DNA from: Myxococcus stipitatus
Lineage (GTDB): Bacteria; Myxococcota; Myxococcia; Myxococcales; Myxococcaceae
Length of the DNA: 64,000 nucleotides
Direction of reading: 5' to 3'
NCBI RefSeq assembly: GCF_037414475.1
Contig: NZ_CP147913.1
Coordinates: 8,814,501 to 8,878,500, forward strand
Numbering within the stretch: position 1 is the first letter of the stretch; each line of letters begins with the position of its first letter. A program made the translations under genes and the position numbers. Under the pieces are notes generated by a model. The model saw nothing but the letters and a program-made list of their open reading frames with translations. It was not told the origin of the DNA and searched no databases. Shown one piece after another: positions 58,510 to 64,000 of the stretch.

Positions 58510-60026
58510 GCGAAGGTGCTTCAACGGCCGCGCCCGGGGGCTCGTTCCTCGGGCGCGCCGGTCCGTTGGTGTTGGCCCGGCTGTTCACCGCCGGGTTGAC
58601 GTTGTCCATTCCGCTCGTGCTCGCGCGGGTGCTGCACCTGGACGAGTACGGGACGTACTACCAGCTCTTCCTGGTGGCCACGACGCTGTACTACGTGCTG
58701 CCGTTCGGCGTGGTGCAGAGCCTGTATTATTTCCTCCCGCGCACCCAGGAGAAGCGCCCCTTCCTGGGGCAGACGCTGCTGTTCATGTCCGGCGCGGGCC
58801 TGGTGGGCGCGGCCCTCATCTGGGGGCTCCTGGACCATGTGGCGGCGTGGTTCTCCAACCCCGCGCTGCTCGAGCACCGAGGCACGCTGGCGGCCTATAC
58901 CGCCTTCCTCATCGGCAGCTTCCCGCTGGAAGTCTCGCTCACCGCGCAGGGGCGCACGCGGGCCTCGGCCGCGGTGTACCTGGTGTCCGACGCGCTCAGG
59001 GCGGGTGTGATGGTGGTGCCGCCGCTGCTCGGGGCATCGCTGCATGGGCTGATGGTGGCGGTGGCCGCGTTCGCGGTGCTGCGGTACGTGGCGACGTGGC
59101 TGGTGTCCCTGAGGGGCGTCACCGGCCCGTTGGCGCGAGGGGCGCTGTTTCGCGAGCAGCTCTCGTACGCGGCGCCCTTCGGCGCGGCGATGTTGCTGGC
59201 CGTGCCGCAGCAGAACGCGCACCTGTACGTGGTGGCGGGCGCGGTGGCGCCGGCGCTGTACGCGATGTACCGGGTGGGCTGCTTCCAGCTTCCGGTGGTG
59301 GACCTGCTCTACACGCCCACCAGCGAGGTGCTGATGGTGCGCCTGGGCGAATTGGAGCGCGAGGGCCGCCTCGAAGAAGGCGTGGAGGCGTTCCGCGACG
59401 CGGCGGGGCGGCTGGCCTATGTCTTCCTGCCGTTCGCGGCCTTCCTCTTCGCGGCGGCGCCGGAGTTCATCGGCGCGCTGTTCGGTGAGAAGTTCCTGCC
59501 CGCGGTGCCCGTGTTCCGCGTCAGCGTGCTGGGCGTGGTGCTCTCCATCCTGCCCATGGATGGAACGCTGCGGGCCCGAGGGCTCACGCGAGCCATTTTT
59601 GTTTCATACGCGGTGAAGGCCGCCGTAACTGTTCCGATGGTGTTCCTGGGGGTGAAGTACCTGGGATTGATGGGAGGGATTGGCTCCTGGGCCGTGGCGG
59701 AGGTGGTGGGCAAGGTGCTGCTGCTGGTCCGTCTTCCGGCGGCGCTGTCCACGCCCTCGCGCCCGCTCCGGTTGGTGGACATCCTTCCATGGCCCGCGTT
59801 GGGGCGTGCGTCGTTGGCGGCGGGCGCCGCGGGGGGCGCCATCTTCCTGCTCAGGACGGGAGCGCAAGGCGCCTGGGGCCATCTGCCCGAGGGCTTCTTC
59901 TGGCGCGTGCTGCCGCTGGCGGTGGCGGGTGTGTTGTTTGTCGTGGGGTACGTGGGGGTGTTGTACGCCGCGGGCGTGCGGCCCCTGGCGGTGCTCTCGG
60001 GGCTGCGGCCCCGGAGGGCTGTCTAA
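58506..60026 (+). CDS. exoM: ExoM: Wzx-type polysaccharide flippase
   Basis: 506 residues from GTG 58506, which overlaps the exoL stop (GTGA) with GGAGG 4-5 bases upstream. About 12-14 membrane helices cover the whole protein, starting with PLVLARLFTAGLTLSIPLVL and LDEYGTYYQLFLVATTLYYV, as in MATE/Wzx transporters. It should flip lipid-linked coat repeat units to the periplasm. In M. xanthus ExoM is the assigned flippase of the spore-coat pathway. Its end is 94 bases before exoN. Confidence 0.9.
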   Translation: MSEGASTAAPGGSFLGRAGPLVLARLFTAGLTLSIPLVLARVLHLDEYGTYYQLFLVATTLYYVLPFGVVQSLYYFLPRTQEKRPFLGQTLLFMSGAGLVGAALIWGLLDHVAAWFSNPALLEHRGTLAAYTAFLIGSFPLEVSLTAQGRTRASAAVYLVSDALRAGVMVVPPLLGASLHGLMVAVAAFAVLRYVATWLVSLRGVTGPLARGALFREQLSYAAPFGAAMLLAVPQQNAHLYVVAGAVAPALYAMYRVGCFQLPVVDLLYTPTSEVLMVRLGELEREGRLEEGVEAFRDAAGRLAYVFLPFAAFLFAAAPEFIGALFGEKFLPAVPVFRVSVLGVVLSILPMDGTLRARGLTRAIFVSYAVKAAVTVPMVFLGVKYLGLMGGIGSWAVAEVVGKVLLLVRLPAALSTPSRPLRLVDILPWPALGRASLAAGAAGGAIFLLRTGAQGAWGHLPEGFFWRVLPLAVAGVLFVVGYVGVLYAAGVRPLAVLSGLRPRRAV

Positions 60027-60120
60027 GGAAACGCGGGGGGGAGCCCGAGGGCCGACTTCCCTCCCAGGGGGTCGATACCTAGGTTCCTCCCCGTCGCGCG
60101 GTTGACTTGGGGAGGCGTGG

Positions 60121-60639
60121 ATGGGTGTCGATGCGATGACGTTGTACCGGGTGGCTCGGGGATTGCGGATGAAGAAGGTCCCGCTGCTGCCAGCCTTGCT
60201 GCGCAAGGCCATCTACTACCTGCACAGCTCCTATGTTCCTGACGAAGCGGAGATTGGCGAAGGAACACAACTGGGTTACGGCGGTATTGGCGTTGTCATT
60301 CACAAGGCCGCGAAGATTGGACGGCACTGTCTCATCTCGCAGCAGGTGACCATCGGGGGCCGCTCCGGAATCGAGGGGGCGCCCATCATCGGCGACTACG
60401 TGCGTATCGGCGCGGGCGCCAAGATTCTTGGCAGCATCCACATTGGCGACTTCGCCGTCATCGGGGCCAACGCGGTGGTGTTGAAGGACGTGGCCCCGGG
60501 CACCGTGGTGGCGGGCATTCCCGCGAGGGTCATCCGGCAGGACCCGGATCCACTCACTTCATATCAGCGGGAGATGGGGCTGCTTCCGCGCCGCTCGCCG
60601 TTGGCGGCGGTGTCTCCGACGGCGTCGATGCCTCGATAG
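60121..60639 (+). CDS. exoN: ExoN: serine acetyltransferase-like hexapeptide acyltransferase
   Basis: 172 residues (GGGGAGG upstream of ATG 60121). Hexapeptide repeats forming a left-handed beta-helix span ~40-140: IGEGTQLGYGGIGVVIHKAA, IGRHCLISQQVTIGG, IGDYVRIGAGAKILG, IGDFAVIGANAVV. The C-terminal VVAGIPARVI is the usual closing motif. The N-terminal helical part is shorter than in true CysE. It most likely O- or N-acetylates a coat sugar. The position matches M. xanthus exoN. Confidence 0.88.
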   Translation: MGVDAMTLYRVARGLRMKKVPLLPALLRKAIYYLHSSYVPDEAEIGEGTQLGYGGIGVVIHKAAKIGRHCLISQQVTIGGRSGIEGAPIIGDYVRIGAGAKILGSIHIGDFAVIGANAVVLKDVAPGTVVAGIPARVIRQDPDPLTSYQREMGLLPRRSPLAAVSPTASMPR

Positions 60640-60648
60640 GGTTTGTCC

Positions 60649-61710
60649 ATGCGCGTCCTCCTTGTCGGTGACTACCCGCCGCCATTCGGCGGCGTGTCGA
60701 TTCATGTGCAACAACTTCACGGATTCCTGCGCAGCCGTGGGGTCGAAGCGCGGGTGCTTGATATTGGAAAGGGCGGCCGGCCGGTTCCGGATGTCCTTCC
60801 CGTGCGAGGACTCGTGCCCTTCGGCCTCCGGCTGACCGGGTTTGTCGCCTCGGGGTGGACGGTGCATGTCCATACCAGTGGAAACAACCCGAAGGCCTGG
60901 TTGCTCGCGGCCGCCGCGGGGGATCTGCCTGGCGCGCGGGCTCCTCGGCTCATCACCCTTCACTCGGGCCTGTTGCCCGACTATCTGAGGGCTTCAGCGT
61001 CTCGGCGGGTGTTCGCGCGGGTCGCGCTCGCGGGCTACGCGCGTGTCATCGCGGTGTCCGAGGCGGTGCGTGACGCGCTCTTGGAGTGCGGTGTTCCGGA
61101 GGAGAAGGTGCTGGTGCATCCGGCCTTCTGTTCCTCCCAGGTGCGGGCGGGCGAAGTGCCTGTCCGTGTGGAGGCCGCGCGGGCGCGCCGGCGTCCGTTG
61201 CTGGCGATGGCGCACCATCCTTCGCCCGTCTATGGACGGAGGCTGGCGTTCCGGGCGCTGAGGCTCTTGTCGGAGTCCCATCCGAACGTGGGCCTGGCGC
61301 TGTTCGGCCCGGGGACGGACTCCGAGGAGTTCATCCGCGACGCGCGGGAGTTGGGCGTGGCGAAGTACCTGGAGCCGCTCGGGGAGCTGGAGCATCCGGC
61401 GGCGCTGGGGCTCCTGGTGCGCAGCGACGCCTTCCTGCGGCCCACCACGCATGACGGAGACTCCATCTCCGTGCGCGAGGCGCTGACGCTGGCGGTGCCG
61501 TGCGTCGCCAGCGACGTGTGCGGCAGGCCCGAGGGGACGTGGGTCTTCCATGCGGGTGACGCGGCATCGCTCGCCGCGCGGATTCGTGAGGCCGTGTCGG
61601 CGGGACGGGTGGCGGTGTCCTCGCCGGACGCGGGGCCGGTGCTGCTGGGGCTCTACGAGTCACTGGCGCCGCGCCATCGCGCGTCCGCTCAACCGGTATC
61701 CGCGGCATGA
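60649..61710 (+). CDS. exoO: ExoO: GT4-type glycosyltransferase
   Basis: 353 residues from ATG 60649. MRVLLVGDYPPPFGGVSIHV is the glycine-rich nucleotide-sugar start of GT4 enzymes. ARVIAVSEAVRDALLECGV and the later TTHDGDSISVREALTLAVPC (the E-x7-E region) are further hallmarks. It should add a sugar to the lipid-linked spore-coat repeat unit in the cytoplasm. The sugar is unknown. It lies 9 bases downstream of exoN and 63 bases upstream of exoP. Confidence 0.88.
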   Translation: MRVLLVGDYPPPFGGVSIHVQQLHGFLRSRGVEARVLDIGKGGRPVPDVLPVRGLVPFGLRLTGFVASGWTVHVHTSGNNPKAWLLAAAAGDLPGARAPRLITLHSGLLPDYLRASASRRVFARVALAGYARVIAVSEAVRDALLECGVPEEKVLVHPAFCSSQVRAGEVPVRVEAARARRRPLLAMAHHPSPVYGRRLAFRALRLLSESHPNVGLALFGPGTDSEEFIRDARELGVAKYLEPLGELEHPAALGLLVRSDAFLRPTTHDGDSISVREALTLAVPCVASDVCGRPEGTWVFHAGDAASLAARIREAVSAGRVAVSSPDAGPVLLGLYESLAPRHRASAQPVSAA

Positions 61711-61773
61711 GCCGGGGATGGTTCTTCGCCCGCGGTCGTCCCGCGAGGCCATTCGTTACAGGAGAGAAGACAG

Positions 61774-62976
61774 ATGCGTCGCAGCGATGACATGGACCTG
61801 ACCCGACGGGCACTCCGGGGGCGAGACCTGGTGGTGTTCTCCAATGACTGGGATGGCGATCCGCTGTCCAAGGTCCACATCATGCGGATCCTCTCCCGGG
61901 ACAACCGCATCCTGTGGGTGAACAGCATCGGAAATCGCGCGCCCCGGGTGAACACGCACGACGTGAAGCGCATCTTCGGCAAGCTGGAGCGCTTCACGCA
62001 GGGCCTGCGCGAAGTGGAGCCCAACCTCCACGTCATGTCTCCGCTGGCGATTCCGTTCTACGGCTCCGAGTGGGTTCGCGGGGCGAATCGCGAGCTGCTG
62101 CGGCTGCAGGTGCTGCGAGCGATGAAGAAGCTGGGCTTTCAGCGGCCCATCTCCTGGAGCTTCCTGCCCGCGTCGGCGCCGGTGTCCGGCTCGTTGGGGG
62201 AGGAGTTCGTCGTCTACCACTGCGTGGACGAGTTCTCCGCCTTCAGCGACACCAACGGCCGGCACATCGCGGAGCTCGAGGAGCGGCTTCTGCGCCGGGC
62301 GGACCTGTGCATCACCTCCGCCGAGCGGCTGCGGGACAGCAAGTCACGCCTCAACCCGCGCACCGTGCTGGTGCGCCACGGCACCGACTTCCGGCACTTC
62401 GTGAAGGCGTGTGACCCGGCCACGCCCATCCCGGCGGATATCGCCCGGCTGCCGAAGCCCATCATCGGCTTCTTCGGGCTGGTGGCGGACTGGGTGGACC
62501 AGGACGCCATCATCGCGGCGGCGCGAGCCCACCGCGAAGGCTCGGTGGTGGTGATTGGCAAGACGACGCCGGACTGTGACGACTCCCGGCTGCGGGCCGA
62601 GCCGAACATCCACATGCTGGGCCGCAAGGCGTACGCGGACCTGCCGGGATACTGCCGGGCCTTCGATGTCGCGCTGATGCCGTTCAAGATCAGCGAGCTC
62701 ACGCTGAACGCCAACCCGCTGAAGGTGCGCGAGTACCTGGCCTCGGGGTTGCCGGTGGTGTCCACGGACCTGCCAGAGGTCCGCAAGGTGGGGCTCTGCA
62801 AGATTGCCTCGTCGACCGAAGACTTCGTGCGCAAGGTGAACGAGTGCCTCGCGGAGGGCCCGGGCCCGCAGCGCGAGCGCGCCGAGCGAATCTTCAACGA
62901 GAGCTGGGATGCGCGCGTCGAGGAGATTCGCCACCACGTGGGCTCCGCGATGGAAGCGGCTGGCAAGTCGCTCTGA
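61774..62976 (+). CDS. exoP: ExoP: glycosyltransferase (GT-B fold)
   Basis: 400 residues, with GGAGA before ATG 61774. The N-terminal half has DLVVFSNDWDGDPLSKVHIM and VVYHCVDEFSAFSD. The C-terminal half has IIGFFGLVADWVDQDAI, IHMLGRKAYADLPGYCRAFD and NANPLKVREYLASGLPVVST, typical GT-B donor-binding parts. It should add a second sugar to the coat repeat unit. It is the last exo gene; only 54 bases separate it from the convergent gene at 63031, and no obvious terminator is visible there. Confidence 0.88.
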   Translation: MRRSDDMDLTRRALRGRDLVVFSNDWDGDPLSKVHIMRILSRDNRILWVNSIGNRAPRVNTHDVKRIFGKLERFTQGLREVEPNLHVMSPLAIPFYGSEWVRGANRELLRLQVLRAMKKLGFQRPISWSFLPASAPVSGSLGEEFVVYHCVDEFSAFSDTNGRHIAELEERLLRRADLCITSAERLRDSKSRLNPRTVLVRHGTDFRHFVKACDPATPIPADIARLPKPIIGFFGLVADWVDQDAIIAAARAHREGSVVVIGKTTPDCDDSRLRAEPNIHMLGRKAYADLPGYCRAFDVALMPFKISELTLNANPLKVREYLASGLPVVSTDLPEVRKVGLCKIASSTEDFVRKVNECLAEGPGPQRERAERIFNESWDARVEEIRHHVGSAMEAAGKSL

Positions 62977-63030
62977 GCGCGGGACACGGGGCGTCGGGAT
63001 GGGGACCGGGCTCGCGGCTGGGCGTGTGGC

Positions 63031-64000
63031 TCAGGCGCGGGGAGCGGCTTCCCGTCCCGTCACGGCACGCTCGAGGTGAGCATAGAGACGGGCCACACGT
63101 GCGTAGTCCGCGGGCCGGACGCTGGGCTGGGTGAGGAGCTGGCGCAGCTGCGTCTTCGCATCCAGGTAGGAGAGGGCGGGGATTCCGCCTTCCTGCTCCA
63201 TCCGCCGTGCCGCTTCCGTGTCCTCCAGGTCCAGGGAGATGCCCAGTTGTTCCTGCAACTGGTGTCTCAAGGACCTGTCGAGCTCCGGGAGGAGTTCTTT
63301 CTCCACCTTCGCGCGACGCATGAGCCAGCCCATGCTGCGCACGTACTCGAGGGCGGAGCGGTGTTTCTCGGCCCACAGCGGTCGGGGGGCGCCAAACCGC
63401 GTGCCACGTGAGAGGGCATAGACACCGGCCACGGCGAGCACCTGGGCCGCGAAGACCCAGATGCCTCGGGACACCGGCGGCGGGGGCGCGAGCTGGTGGT
63501 GGTACTCGTCGATGACGAGGGGGCCCCGCGCGGCGAGCGCACTCCAGAAGCGCACGTTGTCGAGCAGCTCCAGTCGCCGGTTCTCCATCAAGTCGGCGCC
63601 GGACAGGACGTAGACCTCGCCCTGTCCAAGGGCCACACGCCACACGGCCACCGCGCCACCGAGTCCGGCGAGGGGAACGGCTTGGGGATGGTCCACGCGG
63701 ATGCCTCGGTCCTGAGCAATCCGCAGGGCGCTGAGTCCACGCAGCGGGCCCGCGCCGAGCCACACATCCGCCGTGGTTCCACCCGCGTCCGCAAGGTCCG
63801 TGGAGAGTCCACGTTCGCTGGCGGGAAGCAGCGGGCCTTGCTCCAGCTTCAGCCATTTCTCCAGGGCTGCTTGATGTTTGCCGAGCTCTCGCGTCGACAG
63901 GTACACCAGGGTGCCGCCCGCCTGAACGAAGCGCTCCACGGCGCTTGCCTCATCGTCGGAGACGGGGCGGCCGATGGGCGAGGCGAGCACGAGTGTTCGT
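63031..64000 (-). CDS. DUF4350-type membrane protein (partial, start outside window)
   Basis: At least 323 residues, continuing past the window edge at its N-terminus. The visible part has VERFVQAGGTLVYLSTREL, then GGAVAVWRVALGQGEVYVLS, a central FWSALAARGPLVIDEYHHQL and one membrane helix (SRGIWVFAAQVLAVAGVYAL). The tail is helical and charged (LRHQLQEQLGISLDLED). This layout fits the DUF4350 family, usually found next to MoxR ATPase genes. Its role is unknown. It converges on exoP. Confidence 0.65.
   Translation of the reverse strand, partial: RTLVLASPIGRPVSDDEASAVERFVQAGGTLVYLSTRELGKHQAALEKWLKLEQGPLLPASERGLSTDLADAGGTTADVWLGAGPLRGLSALRIAQDRGIRVDHPQAVPLAGLGGAVAVWRVALGQGEVYVLSGADLMENRRLELLDNVRFWSALAARGPLVIDEYHHQLAPPPPVSRGIWVFAAQVLAVAGVYALSRGTRFGAPRPLWAEKHRSALEYVRSMGWLMRRAKVEKELLPELDRSLRHQLQEQLGISLDLEDTEAARRMEQEGGIPALSYLDAKTQLRQLLTQPSVRPADYARVARLYAHLERAVTGREAAPRA

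Noticed and set aside
1..64000. CRISPR arrays, tRNA, rRNA genes or insertion sequences
   Set aside because: I saw no regular short repeat-spacer pattern, no cloverleaf-like sequence, and no transposase frame or terminal inverted repeats. A covariance-model search was not possible here, so a small RNA could be missed.

Overview
The window is high-GC DNA from a myxobacterium of the Myxococcus/Corallococcus/Pyxidicoccus group. The main evidence is two gene blocks whose order and products match the Myxococcus xanthus spore-coat polysaccharide loci exoA-I and exoL-P. A MYXO-CTERM-type sorting tail on a secreted protease and several very long repeat lipoproteins agree with this. I cannot name the species.

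Layout. (1) 1-7.6 kb: the tail of a TPR-like protein, a DAHP synthase, a convergent operon (GNAT, chorismate mutase-prephenate dehydratase, second prephenate dehydratase), an ECF sigma/anti-sigma/periplasmic protein operon, an APC permease and an EVE-domain gene. (2) 7.7-8.8 kb: an SDR dehydrogenase and a small membrane protein. (3) 9.2-19.3 kb: exoA-I, encoding an outer-membrane export lipoprotein, a beta-barrel, a chain-length regulator, a tyrosine kinase, a priming phosphosugar transferase, a YvcK-like protein, two FemAB-fold acyltransferases and an aminotransferase. (4) 19.4-21.3 kb: a broken gene, then ccmI and ccmH on the minus strand. (5) 21.4-50.2 kb: an accessory region with a serine-hydrolase gene and its internally deleted tandem copy, two tandem ~1,080-residue lipoproteins of unknown function, a divergent AraC/hydrolase pair, a Reg_prop sensor kinase with its NarL-type regulator, a lipoprotein of nine Cys-containing repeats, a Big2/PD40 lipoprotein, an M36 metalloprotease, a glycine-rich secreted protein and a glycosyltransferase-like protein. 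(6) 50.2-57.0 kb: a zinc-ribbon membrane protein and ccmG-F-E-D-C-B-A on the minus strand. (7) 57.3-63.0 kb: exoL-P, encoding a deacetylase, a flippase, an acyltransferase and two glycosyltransferases. (8) 63.0-64.0 kb: part of a DUF4350-type protein.

How the genes work together. The two exo blocks should build, flip, lengthen and export the polysaccharide that becomes the spore coat. The polymerase (ExoJ) and the glycosyltransferase ExoK of M. xanthus are not in the window. Each exo block is preceded by a sequence resembling a sigma-54 (-24/-12) promoter at a suitable distance, which would explain joint developmental control. The cytochrome c maturation genes lie between the two blocks but are split: ccmHI are about 30 kb from ccmA-G, with the accessory region between them. 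This suggests a formerly continuous ccm cluster was opened by insertion or expansion. The most novel content is in the accessory region: the duplicated large lipoproteins with a hydrophobic glycine-rich helix next to a long coiled coil, and the alternating two-type repeat lipoprotein beside a sensor kinase and shared upstream DNA elements.
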